The translations under genes were made by a program, and so were the position numbers. A stretch of DNA of 62,166 bases from Tubiluchus corallicola. Lineage: Eukaryota > Priapulida > Priapulimorpha > Priapulimorphida > Tubiluchidae. The notes beneath the pieces were generated by a model. The model saw only the letters and a list, made by a program, of their open reading frames with translations, was not told where the DNA came from and did not search any database. The stretch lies in contig JAQGDQ010001110.1 in assembly GCA_030141605.1 (NCBI GenBank), positions 1 through 62,166 on the forward strand, read 5' to 3'. Shown in pieces: positions 23,050 through 62,166 of this stretch (the stretch's first letter is position 1; each line of letters begins with the position of its first letter).

Positions 23050-23440
23050 AACGTTGGCATTAGTTCAACTTAAGTAACAGGCAAGGCAGAATATACATTT
23101 AGGCATAGTAGGCCAATGGCCTAGGACCCAAGGGTACCTGGGGACCCACTGAAACTAGTTTGTTGTGCAGCATGCCAGCGTATAATCTTGTTTCAAGTGT
23201 ATACTAGGTATTTCTTTATATAATACATACAAAATCATAAAGGCCTGTGTACAATAAGTATAAGGTGCAGAGTATAGGGCTACGTACAACAGGTATAGGC
23301 CAGGAACATGGGCCACTTGAAATTTGGGGCCCTCCTGATGAATTTGGGCTAAATGAAGTCAGCGACAGCAACAACTACAATCATCTTAGTCTTCGCAAGT
23401 TGTTTCATTTCGGACTGATTCAGAAAATCACTGAGGAGGT
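23050..23440. other. Transposon-like remnant downstream of the last myosin exon found
   Basis: Words such as GGCCTAGGACCCAAGG and GGGGCCCTCC resemble ends of degraded DNA transposons. On the minus strand a possible acceptor at 23156 (CTAGTTTCAG) opens a 27-codon phase-0 frame to a stop; it lies in this remnant, so I do not accept it as the terminal exon. Confidence 0.35.
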
Positions 23441-23446
23441 ACTTAC

Positions 23447-51174
<27,728 letters not shown>

Positions 51175-51240
51175 GGTCGATGACAGAACGCAGGAACGGT
51201 ACGAGTTCGATTCTCGTGTTAAATCAAAATTGTTTTTCAC

Positions 51241-53265
51241 TGAGATTGATCTGTGTACACCTGTGCCAGCTTGGCCACAGCAGGATGTTGGTGTGTCAGT
51301 ACTCAGTTCAGCTACGTAACACCGCCATCATGCTTTGAGTCACAAGCAAACTAGTTCCGAGGACAGTGATCTGACATCTCCGCATATTCACCTGTGTTCA
51401 CTACCTCGTATGATTTACCTGTACAATTTACCTGTGCTCGCCGTTATACCTGCACGCTTGACTAGACAGCGAGTATTACCCCAGAAATAACGATTCTTAC
51501 GACATTTAAATACATTGTTCTTGTGTGTAGAACGTCAAAAAGCTAATTCCAACGTGATGTCTCTGGCATCCAGGCGATTTACTAAACCCTTTGCACACGT
51601 CTTACACAAGAAATCTGCCTATTAACTATGAACAATAATGATTGCAAATTGCCTATAGCATTGTCCAAACAAACGTCGAAGAATCCTGGCAGCTTTTCGA
51701 GAAATCCGTTCTGTCAGGATTAAAGTTCGGAAGTGGTACAAAGAGGAGCTGACAAATGAATTTTGGGATTGCCAAGATGGAAAGACATAGTACACCGTCT
51801 TCGGGTTTCCGTAAACATGTAGAAATGTGCTGCGTTGTTTACTATTGATACTGCTACACTTGATCTCACGATCCAGTGGTAATAATGTCCGAACTGACCT
51901 CCTTACACACTGGGTTAATTGAGGGTCTGATAGGTTTGAAACAAAGGTGCATTGCTAAAGGCATCACCTGCTCATAACAAGAGGGGCCAGATTTCGTGTA
52001 AATGGAAAACATATCAATCATTCACGCTGCTAACTACAAGAATAACCACTTATACTGTCGGGTTGTCTAAGAATTGTACTGCAATGGGTCAAGTTCTTAA
52101 TGAAATCAGAAATAAAAGGGCAGAAGAAAAACAGGTTGCATCCACATTAACACCAGAGTCTTGCAATATCATTTTGAACATAAGTTTAGACTAGTTCTAA
52201 TGACTTCAAGGAATATGAAAAACAGAAGTTTCTCTTTCTACCGATTATTCTGTATGAATTATCCTTCTCTTTTGCATTGTGTCACGAGTTTAGGCAAACC
52301 CTGCTACTGCAGCAGCGGTGCAAGTAGTTCGCAATTTCGCACGTCACAAATATGACAAAAAACCCTTATAATGCACTCAGCACGCTTTATATAAAAACAT
52401 ATATTATAACCTAAAAAGGTTGGAGCACGTGTACATTTTACGTAATAAAGGCAATCAATTCATCAAAAGGCGTTTTATATGACTGTCAAAAGTCAGCAGT
52501 CTAACCCAAAATCACTGTTTACGAAAAATGTATAACTACGCCCATGCCTGCGTACGAACCATAATACCACCATATTGCAAGGAGTATAAAATGGAATGAG
52601 TTGACTTTTGCACACTTAACTCAAAAGACTGTTTTTGGCACTGAGATACTCTTCGTGTTTGGCCAATCTCAAGAAATTTCTTGTCAAGACATGCTCACAG
52701 AAAGGATGCTAATTTTAAGCTGTGTTGGAAAACAGGAAACTTGCTCGCAATGTAAACTCTACAGGTGTATTGAGCTCATTAAATGTCTCGCTAAACACAA
52801 GAAAAACCTCCATCTACATTGGTAGACAACTTGCATTGGTGAATTATTGCAAAAAATGTTAGAATAAAGTTGATATGAACTACAAATCAGCTCGGGAAGT
52901 TTCCTGTCGCGGACTGTTGCAGGTGTAAAACAGTCGCGGTGAACTTCAAACACTTGCCGAAGCCATATGCATAGGTAGAATCCAGTTCTGACCGGTTCTA
53001 ACCTTGTAAAAGTAATGTTTATGACCGTACGTGATCTTACTCTTGTAATTTACGTATTTTTAGGCATATATCAATGTAACATATTGTAAAAGCTTGTTCT
53101 CGTCCTAACTCAATGGTACTGTATAGATACTGTGTTTAGAGAGAGCACAGACATTACCCCCCCCCCCCCCATTCTAGGCGGTTAAACTATAGATTATTTG
53201 ATTAGTTTAAATCGATAATTACTTTGATTAATATTGTTTGTTTGTACTGTTGTTTGTGTATGTAA
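51241..53265. other. Upstream of putative myosin exon 1; no gene recognised
   Basis: Would contain the myosin promoter if exon 1 is right, but no TATA box or other element can be supported. A run of C at about 53158-53170. Short open frames look like chance. Confidence 0.4.
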
Positions 53266-53269
53266 ATAT

Positions 53270-53660
53270 GTTTTTTGGTTAGTGAGTGGTGCATCCTAGA
53301 GGGGGTGAGTCAACGACATTTTACCAATTGGCGAAAATATTTTAAAACTGTGATTAATAATTTTCTTTTTTAGTTACAAAAGTCTTTCTAACAGGTAAGC
53401 CAAATGCTAAGTAATATAATTTTGCATGCAAAGTTTTTTGGGACATAATTTAACATTTCCTTTTCTTCTCCTGATTACGTTGTGCGTATATGACGTCATG
53501 TAATGGCGCGATCGGAACAGTATTGCAGGAGATTTAAAAAGAAAACAAACAAAAAAATCTTTCAGCGCGAGTACGATATACCCAGAAAATTGCTATAAAG
53601 TAATAAAACTTCTTAAGGCGATTTTTCTGAACCTACTTCAGGTACCCCTTTTCTTGTCCT
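53270..53660 (+). repeat. R2 dispersed repeat, 3'-half copy
   Basis: Runs from TTTTTGGTTAGTGAGTGGTG to GGTACCCCTTTTCTTGTCC, matching the right half of 22345-22999. Retains TGACGTCA at 53491-53498. Confidence 0.85.
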
Positions 53661-54208
53661 TTATTTTTCAAAAAGAACTGAAAATAGTAAACCCAGAAAC
53701 AGAAATAGCTCTGGAATGTGTAATAAAGTGATGGAAAAACCTTGACTCACGATATGCGCCGGCAAAGCATCTTTTTTCGTATCTAGGGTAATCCAGTAAT
53801 GGCTAACTATGAAATTAAGTTGTCGCTGGTAATCTGTTGATCACGTGACATTGCAGAGAAAAGTGAAAAATGCAAAAGAATCGACCTTGACCAGATGAAC
53901 AAGAAGGACCTCAGCTGGTAATCAGCTTACATACATTAACACGTCAGAGAAGCAGTTAGCTCATTAACCAAGCGGCCACACAGCGAGAAAATATCATTAA
54001 TTTGAATTTGTCATTTTCGTCAAAACTTGTGAAATTCGAAGTTTGAATGCAGCAAAAAAGTCAGACACTAGAGATCACTCAATAGAGGTGTAGATCACTG
54101 ACCATAAATCAATCCACTGACTGATCTTGTGACCTCGACCTTTGACCTTGAGGTAAAAACAAGGAGTATAAAACAAAAAGGGAAAATTGAACTATAGTGT
54201 TACTGTAA

Positions 54209-54550
54209 GATATTCAGTGTATTTTACTAAAATTAGGCAAGTCTTAAGATAAAAATTCAAATTTTAAATGTAACGCTGTGCTCACGCATGAGCTCTCGAA
54301 CATGTGCAGTTCATCACGAACTAACACATTTGAACTGATAGGTACAGCACCTGTTTTTTGTGCAATGCGTTTTCGAAATTCAGGCGCTAGTGCCCGTCTA
54401 ACTAGCGAATGGCGAAATGCATGTAAAAGCGAAGGACTAGTGGCGCTAACGTGAAATTTCATTTGTGTGGTAATAATTCTTTCACCAAAGTCATTTTTAA
54501 AAAAATAGTATGTTCCCTTTCAGTATTTTATGGACTAGATTGTAAAAATC
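54209..54550. repeat. R1 dispersed repeat, copy 3
   Basis: ATTTTACTAAAATTAGGCAA to TATGTTCCCTTTCAGT; same order of blocks as copies 1 and 2. Confidence 0.8.
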
Positions 54551-54917
54551 TATAGTTTAACTTGGGGCATGATTTTCTTTTAACACAGAATACCCGTAGC
54601 TTTTTGTATACTGTTAGTCGAAGGGTAATTTTGTACAATTTTGGACTGAGGCCATTGTTATGCTGTAGGTCTTATGGCCCTACTACCTAGACGATTATAA
54701 ACGTGTCCGATTTTGTTCAAGTGAAAACCAGTGACACTAGTTTGCACGTGTCAGTTTTTTTAATTATTCCACACGTCACAGTGACGTTTTCTACTTTTTC
54801 GCGATACATTGAAAGCTAGAATTTGTTTATACTTCATACATTTACTTACAACAGAACTTAGCGACAAAAGTGCAGTTTGTCCCGGCCACTAAACGAAAAA
54901 TCTACATGAAAATGTAC

Positions 54918-55246
54918 AATGCATTGAGATAAGCCTATGCAATTCAATACTTTACAGAGTTTACCGGATTAATTCTCATTTGTTTAATTAATTTGACTAT
55001 TGCCACCACCATCGCTGGACAATGCACTGAGATAAGCCAGTCACAACAGACATAGACCTATTCAATTCAATACTTTATAGAGTTTGCCGGATTAATTCTC
55101 ATTTGTTTAATTAATTTGACTATTGCCACCACCATCGCTGGACAATGCACTGAGGTAAGCCAGTCACAACAGACATAGACCTATTCAATTCAATACTTCA
55201 TAGAGTTTGCCGGATTAATTTTTATTTGTATAATTAATTTGACTAT
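54918..55246. repeat. Three tandem copies of a roughly 122-bp unit
   Basis: Each has CAATGCAYTGAGRTAAGCC, CAATTCAATACTT, GGATTAATTCTCATTTG and GACTATTGCCACCACC. The last copy is truncated. Confidence 0.9.
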
Positions 55247-55256
55247 TGCTGCTATA

Positions 55257-55497
55257 CTGTACAAGTATATACTATACTATACTATACTACACTGCACTGC
55301 ACTGCACTGCACTGCACTGCACTGCACTGCACTGCACTGCACTACACTACACTACACTACACTACACTACACTACACTACACTACACTACACTACACTAC
55401 ACTACACTACACTACACTACACTACACTACACTACACTACACTACACTACACTACACTACACTACACTACACTACACTACACTATACTTGTACATTA
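55257..55497. repeat. Pentanucleotide array (ACTAT)n(ACTGC)n(ACTAC)n with inverted flanks
   Basis: Three successive blocks of 5-bp units, about 215 bp. The left edge TGTACAAGTATA and the right edge TATACTTGTACA are inverted repeats. Confidence 0.95.
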
Positions 55498-55499
55498 CT

Positions 55500-56990
55500 G
55501 TACAAGTAAAGAAAATTTTAAAATTAAAATAACACCGCGAAAATATTTTGATCAAGTCAACTTTGTTGAATGATTTACATATAATCTGATAAATGAGAAA
55601 TAATCAGACTAACGAAAAAACTTTGGCGGGAAAGTAACATCCGTATTATTTTAAGAGCTTTTAGTCAAGCAGAAAATGGTATTTAGCCTGTTCTTCATTC
55701 AAATAAAATGTTGTTATAAAATACAGATCAAACATTGCACATTGTATATCGCCGTAGTCGTGTTTTAATTCTATTATATACGTCTCTTCCTGGATACTAT
55801 AATATTATTTTACAAGAATTTTGGGTCAACAACACGGTGTTGTAGCGATTTCTCTGAATATGTGCTCGATCGCTTCGTGTGGTATTCATGTGAAACGAAC
55901 TTTAGAATTTCTTCTCGAGCCTGACAAGTGTTCAGAACTCAGAGGGTTCTGATCAGCGTAGCACGCGCGCGCCACCTGTTGCAGAATATGAAAACTATGC
56001 GTTTTCATAAGTACGATTGAGATCACTCCAGCCGGAAAACGAAAACTGTTTTTACTGCTGCGAACAGCACAGTAATAAACAGAAACAGTAAATATTGCTA
56101 CTGAAATGTAGAACAGTAAAACCTGCTACCGAAAACATGTAAAAACAACAGAATGACTAATTTTCTATCAGTCAAAGAAATTCGTAGCCACGTAAGCTTC
56201 ATTAATAGCGAAAATAGTGAACACGTTAAAATTAACGTATAACATATAAAACCGTAATAATTACGGCTGGGTTATATATAAGCAGTGTCATTATACGAAG
56301 GAAATCCTGGAAGAGCTTGAAACTATTGACAATTTAGTTATATTTTAACAAAGAAATGAATTTCATCTGGAAACAAGTTCAAACAACCCCTGATGTTATC
56401 GAGAAAAAATGAGACGCCTTTGAATAACTTGATTGTCCATGAAAGCCGAGAAATTCTGTTCATAAGATCAAAAGATGAAAAGCGAGTTCCAAGTAAAACC
56501 TCTTATTCATACAGTGACTAAAACACGTCAGTGTTCAAAAAGCAAAAGAAAGAACCACCACGCACCTGCTGCTATTAAAACATCCATTGTGATACGAAAC
56601 CAATTACTCTGTAATAACTGGAAGATTCACATTCTTGGCATGCCGCGTGGACAGACTCTTATATTTATCCTAGAGATTGGAGTGTTGTGCAAGTGATCTG
56701 ATCCGAACACGTGCGATTTTTCGTATTTTAGAAAGATAATTATTGTATCAGTTGCACTGCGCTATAATAAGTGGTTTACCTGCAACAACTTTCACGTTTA
56801 CAATTCATTATGTTGGAAATTTTAGGACTTGGAACTCTACGTTTAGCCTGCTGTATGTCAGCGTAGCTTTTGTTATGATTAGTTCTGTACAGCATTGCTT
56901 GACATACTGTAGTACACAGAAATACTATTCTGAAAAAATCGAAGTACATGTAATAAGCCTTTTTACAGTTCCAGCGATTGATGATGATCG
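55500..56990. other. No recognisable feature
   Basis: Open frames at 56475-56696 and 56743-57009 have no recognisable homology; the second runs into the R3 element. Confidence 0.4.
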
Positions 56991-56999
56991 TGAAAAGGC

Positions 57000-57307
57000 C
57001 AAAGGTTAAGTGTACCAGACAACGCATTTGTGTACACTTGACAACGCCTCGCAACCCATCCTGTTGTAGAAGTAATTAAGAAAAGAGGGGAATGCTAGTC
57101 ACAGAACCTTACCTAGTTCATTTTTTCTTATTCCCAAGCAAGGTCATGCTAGTAAATCAATCTACGCACAGATTAATGCATAATTAAATGAAGTCCACGT
57201 AAAGCAACTGAAGTTACTGAACTGAAGCAGCGGTCAGCTTTACTTTGCCCACATGTCACGTGACGGGTGGAGTTAAGACGCGTTGTTGTGATACACTTAA
57301 CCTTTGA
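57000..57307. mobile_element. R3 MITE, copy 3 (inverted orientation)
   Basis: AAAGGTTAAGTGTACCAGAC at the left and GATACACTTAACCTTTG at the right form terminal inverted repeats. The interior is the reverse complement of 6562-6855. The extra ATCAATCGCTGGA segment lies to its left, as expected for the flipped orientation. Confidence 0.85.
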
Positions 57308-57309
57308 CC

Positions 57310-58789
57310 TACAACAACTGCGCGTGCGCACAGAGAAGATGTGAAAAGACTTATTGATTGTAGACAAGCCTTGTAGATCTGTATGATGAACTGATGATCC
57401 TATATTAGTGCTATTCTGTTCATTTTTGAAGCAAAACGACACATCTTGGACTTTTAAGGGAAATTTAAGTTTCAAAATAGCAACAGTAAATGAATCAGTT
57501 TAGTTACAAGGTTAAACTATAACTGGATAATTGCCAGGTTTACATTTTCACAATACTACTAAGCCACGTAAAAGTAAAATGATTAAAAAGTAAATTCATT
57601 TTAATTTACCAAGTGCAAGACTCGTTTTTCGCTCGGCTGGTGGCGCCACCAACTCGTAGATGATTAACCCGATTCCGAGCCACTACATTAGTTCAAACTT
57701 TCCGCTAGCTAAATACGTTTTACCCGCAAATGAGGACTTGAAATTCTTACTCTAGTAAAATTGTACATATAAATAATAATAGTAACAAATAATAGTCTTT
57801 CCATCTTTTAAATCATCTCATATATGAGCTTCATTCATTACATCAAGCCATTTTAAGCACTAATGTTTTTTATGATACAATTCACTTTAAATTTTCAGAT
57901 TATTTCCATTACTTTTTTCTTTCACTGTGTGGGACAATCTAATAAGCCCTGCTTTTTGATTACCCGCAACACCATTTGTATATAGGTGAACAGTGTGTGA
58001 GGCTTTTTTTGCGTAGAAACAAAAGTTTATTCGTATTATGTTCATTGTAGGCCCTTTCACTATATATTGTACATGAAACTATTGTAAATGTATGATGTGA
58101 AATAAATGACTTATTGTTCAGTTTTAATTAAAATCACAAATCAGCAAACAAAAGAATTCTAAGAACGGACAGTAAACGCTAAGCACGTAGATTTTCTAAA
58201 AGCAGCAGTATTTGCACAAAGATCGAAAAGCGCCTATCTATTTATTAGTGACATCGTTTAATTTAATGTGTCACACAATACGGCAGGTCATTATTGCAAC
58301 AAGATCAACATTAAACGATAACAACACACGGTACAAGGTAAAGTGCGATTAGGCACGTGTGTGTGTCCACCTTTGCAACAGGTGCAGCTCGTTTATCTCA
58401 CCTGTGCAATCCTTTGTTCATGACACGTGCCGCCACACATGACGCATCTAAACGATAACATTAGCACTTATTTCGACGCAAACACAATGAAACAGATGTA
58501 TCGTGTAATACATAGGGTCCTATATATTGTATAATGACTATAAAATTGCTAGACGATTGTGTTAAACCTTAAGCCCATATTGGCTACACAAAAAGATCTT
58601 TTGCATCATTTAGACAATGTTTTCCATTTTTCTACTTAAGCGTTTCTTTAGAATTTTTTAGAAACTGCGCAAGACTTTTCTAAAAAGCTGCGATTAAATA
58701 TGTCATATGTGTAATTATATGTAAAATATTAATTTTGGATTTTCGCAAAATGCATTTGCATCTAAAATTTTACTTAATTATAATAATAA
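57310..58789. other. No recognisable feature
   Basis: Possible retroposon terminus near 58100 (GATGTGAAATAAATGAC). Otherwise nothing. Confidence 0.4.
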
Positions 58790-58791
58790 TA

Positions 58792-59100
58792 TAGGTTTTA
58801 CACGTCAAATGTAGACCTACGTTAAGTCAAATGTAGATTTAGGTAATTCAAATGTGTCTTGGTAACTCAAATGTAGACGTAGGCAGCTCAAATGTGTTAA
58901 CAATAGTTTTCAAGAAATCTTAAGCGTTTTTGGCAAGTCAAATGTAGACACATGTCAAGTCAAATGTCCTACGTCTACATTTGACTTACCTAAGTCACAT
59001 TTGAGTTAACAAAACACATTCGAAATTCCTATGTCTACATTTGACTTACCTAAGTCACATTTGAACTTTCCTGTGTCTACATTTGACGCGAAAAAATATA
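58792..59100. mobile_element. Foldback MITE, copy 2
   Basis: Starts TAGGTTTTACACGTCAAATG after TA and carries the same GTCAAATGTAGAC / GTCTACATTTGAC arms as 16803-17361, with a much smaller centre. The right terminus is degraded after CTACATTTGACG. Confidence 0.85.
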
Positions 59101-59329
59101 ATAATTATCAGATGTTTTAACTTTTAAGTAAGTACCTGAAATGTACACGTTTTTGCTAGTTCGGTTTTTCGTCTGTGATTTTAGTTAGTAAGATAAGATG
59201 AAGATTTATTTTACGTTGATTTAAAAAACGCACAAGTACAAACTGCAACAGCTATGGCACCGACTAACCAATTTATTTTGTACAGATAATATGGTTAATG
59301 CTAGTTTGGATTATTCATGTGTTTGCAGA

Positions 59330-59440
59330 ATGGACGTGCAAGATAAAGAACACATACTGTGTCACCGTGTGAAAAGTGAACATTTTAGAGAACTTTATAG
59401 CAATTTGAACTTTACTAATATACAGTCATTAATATAATAT
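59330..59440 (+). pseudogene. Possible LINE ORF2 C-terminal fragment
   Basis: Open stretch reads RMDVQDKEHILCHRVKSEHF then RELYSNLNF, resembling the DE.HIL..C......R..LY zinc-knuckle-like end of some LINE proteins. Short and uncertain. Confidence 0.35.
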
Positions 59441-59484
59441 AACAGTTTGGACCAACAAGATCTGATGCATTTTATTTATGAGTG

Positions 59485-60135
59485 TTTAAAGCACAAGAAA
59501 ACCCTTCATAAACATAAAGCTTAAAAAATTCGTTTTGAAGTTTTCTATCACTTACGTACTGCCTTTTTGCGTGCAGGACTTCAATCGGCAGTCACGCTGT
59601 ATAAAACATGTAAATTTAAACTCCCGCGATGACCGTTAGACGCAGCCATTTTCACGACAGGTCATTTGAACGGAGTTTAGATAACATTGTGTAAAGTTTG
59701 AAAGAATAATCAGAACATGCGTAGTGCACAAGTCACTAACTAAATAAAATTTAAAATTACTGCATCTTGTCAATAAGATTAAAAATAGGTTTTTGACAAG
59801 GTGAGTCAGCGACATTTTACCAATTGGTGAAAGCATTTTAAATAATTAATAATTTTCTTTTCTAGTTACATAAGTCTTTCTAATAGGTAAGCGAAATGCT
59901 AAGTAACACAGATTTGCAAGGAAAGTCTTTTGAGACATAATTTAACATTGCCTTTTCTTCCCTTTTACGTTTGGTACATGACGTCATGTAATGGCGACTT
60001 CGGAACAGTATTGCGGGAGATTTAAAATGAGAACAAACTAAAATTCCTTTCAGTGCGATACGCATAAAATTGCTATAAAATGATATAATTTTTTAAGTCG
60101 ATTTTTCTGTCACCTATTTTAGATACCCCTTTTCT
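59485..60135 (+). repeat. R2 dispersed repeat, near-complete copy
   Basis: Matches 22345-22999 almost end to end, including TGACGTCA at 59979-59986. Confidence 0.9.
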
Positions 60136-60236
60136 TGTCCTTTAAATATTTTCAAATGATTATGTTTTTGTTATAAACTTGCAGTTTTTGAAATTATTTG
60201 TGACTGTTTTGAACGGACTGTCACAAGTAAATTCAC

Positions 60237-60465
60237 GACGACAACGGCGACTACTACTCTACTAACTACTGCTGCTGCCGCTGTCGCTGCCACCGCCACT
60301 GCGACTGCCACTGCCACTACCACCACCAGCACCACTACCACTACCAGTGCCACTACCACTACTACTACTACTACTCTACTAACTACTGCTGCTGCTGCTG
60401 CCGCTGCCACTGCCACTGCCACTGCCACTACCACTACCACTACCACTACCACTACTACTAAAAAA
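60237..60465. repeat. Trinucleotide low-complexity tract (CCA/CTA/GCT/GCC)n
   Basis: Mixed ACT, CCACTA, GCTGCTGCC and CCACTGCC runs, with an internal duplication around CTCTACTAACTACTGCTG. Only poly-Val/Ala chance frames. Confidence 0.95.
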
Positions 60466-61490
60466 TGTATGTAAATAGAGACTAAAATTAGGATATCTCT
60501 AAGTCCAACCTGATTAGGAAGATAAATCTTTTATCGATGATAACTTTAATCAAGTAAATGACCTAATTTTTGATCATTGCAGAAGCAGTAATTATCAAAG
60601 TAGGATGAAGTTCTGCTGCCGTGACTGACCCATTTTTACTTTACCTGCCGCGGTTTTGCAACATTTTCCATTTACAGCGCTGCACACAAGTGGTGACCCA
60701 GTATTTTAACAACAAAGTCTCTTAATATAGGCGGTAGTGGCGCGACCGGGATCTAGATAATTATCGAGGATGTTCACCTAAGATGAACGGACAGACCTTT
60801 GCTTTTGTCACTAACTTGCTTCTAGTCGTCAATAATTTGCGTTTTGGCGTTTGGAGGACATTAGAAGTGCCGCATTTGTCATTAAGAGATTTTCGCAACT
60901 CTCCCGCCAAAAGATTTCGTTGTGTCTATGAGTAATTCTGATGGCAGCTGTTCTAATTGCTGAGACCACACATGATCAGCGCTGATGAAATTAAAGCAAA
61001 ATAGTCGTTCCGTTACAAGTTAAACAAGAGTGACGCGAACATGCAACTCCGCCACACCTGCTGTCCTGAAATTAATGAACGAGGTGCTGAACCGCTGGAA
61101 GGACCACAATCTGCAATGAAGCCTGTGAACGAACCTGATCATTTTGTACTTTCTTGTCAATTATTTACTACGTGGAAGATTTAGATACATATAAACTACT
61201 AAATAAACAAAGTTTTTAAGTTTTAAGAGACGCCCTTGGCTGATAATTTAGTACGTGCCGTACGTAGTTTCTATTATGGATTTATGGTAACTTATATATG
61301 AAGCGCTAAGCACAATTACTTGTGGTGTATTAGTAGTACTCTTACCTAGAACTTACATGGTTATTGTTAACTAAACATGTTTGCATAGCGCTTATAATTA
61401 AGCAGACGCGGGCCTGCTTGTGGTTTGCCTTTTAGTACCTACTATGTACTTGTAATTGTACTTGTAACTCAGCTAAACGAGAGACATCTA
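60466..61490. other. No recognisable feature
   Basis: No exon-like frame; unassigned. Confidence 0.45.
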
Positions 61491-61499
61491 AAGAGTTCA

Positions 61500-62055
61500 A
61501 CTTATGCTTAATAGACATTCAGGATTCAACACCTGAGATATACCGCATTGCCTATACGCGATTAAGACTCCAGGCGCACTATTTAAAAGTTGAAACTGAT
61601 AGATGGCGTAACGTAGATAAAAACAGGGACTCTGTAATTGTGGAAAAATTCGTGGAAAAAATCCGAAAAGCTCGTTTTGATGGACAGTCATTTAACAGCT
61701 GAAACTAGAAGAAGATTCAGCAATGTAGACTTTACATCACTAACGTCAATTATGAATAGCAATTGTGTATTTCAGATCTGCTTCGACATTTTAAAAGCCT
61801 TTGAATAAGAAAAAACACTAATTTTTGCAAGCACTATAATGAAATGTTACAATTCCGTAAGCTCAGCTCGGTCATTATCATATTTTTTTATTGATACTAA
61901 ATGAATTTTTTTTTATTGTGAACTGTTTTAACCTTTGTATAACGTTGCTGTTTTCTGAAAAGTAGAAAATTTTTGTTTCAATTTTGCTAGCCTGCTAAAG
62001 ATGGTAAATATATTAATTTTATGATCAATAAACTACTACTACCACTACTATGTGG
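61500..62055 (+). pseudogene. LINE ORF2 C-terminal fragment, 3' UTR and CTA-type tail
   Basis: Frame from about 61500 reads TPEIYRIAYTRLRLQAHYLK then VETDRWRNVDKNRDSV and stops at TGA about 61702. The LTRLR.....L.+ETGRW pattern is typical of LINE ORF2 C-termini. The 3' UTR ends TATGATCAATAAACTACTAC and a short CTA/CCA tail at about 62033-62051. Confidence 0.65.
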
Positions 62056-62166
62056 GATTATGCAAAAACGGGGATTCAGCAACTGCTTGTGGTGTGTTAT
62101 AAAATACGTGCTTTATATGCATATGGAAGGATACGCATTTTCCAAGGAGAATAAAAAAATTTAGCA

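Noticed and set aside
23073-23156. Possible terminal myosin exon after acceptor CTAGTTTCAG
   Set aside because: The phase fits, but the sequence looks like a transposon remnant and the 27 residues show no conservation-like pattern.
55239-55532. Overlapping TTLHY and CTALH repeat frames
   Set aside because: Chance translation of the pentanucleotide array.
56743-57009. 88-codon frame beginning MYQLHCAIISG
   Set aside because: Its end lies in the R3 MITE and its conserved neighbour segment; no independent coding evidence.
60171-60452. Val/Ala-rich 93-codon frame
   Set aside because: Chance translation of a CCA/CTA/GCT low-complexity tract.

Overview
This window is nuclear DNA from an animal. 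Coding sequence is split into short exons with GT-AG splice sites in matching phase, one gene belongs to the four-pass claudin/PMP22 superfamily, the DNA is AT-rich, introns are large, and interspersed debris of LINEs and short inverted-repeat transposons is abundant. An interstitial TTAGGG-type telomeric tract (7640-7795) fits a metazoan. Density of mini- and microsatellites and the divergence of the genes suggest a non-vertebrate; the sequence does not let me name the phylum.

Two protein-coding genes can be assembled. On the + strand, four exons at 8367-15720 encode the last three membrane segments and a Pro/Tyr-rich cytoplasmic tail of a claudin/PMP22/stargazin-like protein; its first exon(s) were not securely found. 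On the - strand, 23 exons between 51174 and 23447, all phase-compatible and adding up to 1008 codons, encode a highly divergent unconventional myosin: an acidic N-terminus, a short possible coiled coil, a complete but altered motor (P-loop GVAGSGKT instead of GESGAGKT, switch I NTESSR, switch II DMFGFE, a Ser/Gly-rich insertion before switch II), one IQ motif, proline-rich linkers and a C-terminal SH3-like exon. The final exon was not resolved.

The rest is repeats. 1-5130: duplicated tRNA-like/33-bp minisatellite block, a 1.6-kb 43-bp satellite and a second 43-bp array. 5.7-7.8 kb: two dispersed repeat families and the telomeric tract. 11.7-12.8 kb: decayed LINE reverse transcriptase with a CAGT tail. 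16.8-17.4 kb: foldback element with TA target site. 18.2-18.9 kb: LINE 3' end with an ACT tail. 19.4-20.0 kb: 16/32-bp array. 22.3-23.0 kb: R2 repeat. 23.4-51.2 kb: myosin gene, whose introns hold two minisatellites, a hAT-type MITE with an intact 8-bp target duplication, a 1-kb terminal-inverted-repeat element, LINE fragments, a 0.5-kb GTAA tract, a 30-bp array and a GA tract. 51.5-62.2 kb: no recognisable gene, further copies of the same repeat families, and a LINE 3' end at the right edge.

The most interesting points are the unusual myosin; its exon 15, whose acceptor and donor are both embedded in local tandem duplications so that spare splice sites flank it; and a stem-loop with compensatory base changes in four related LINE-like 3' ends.
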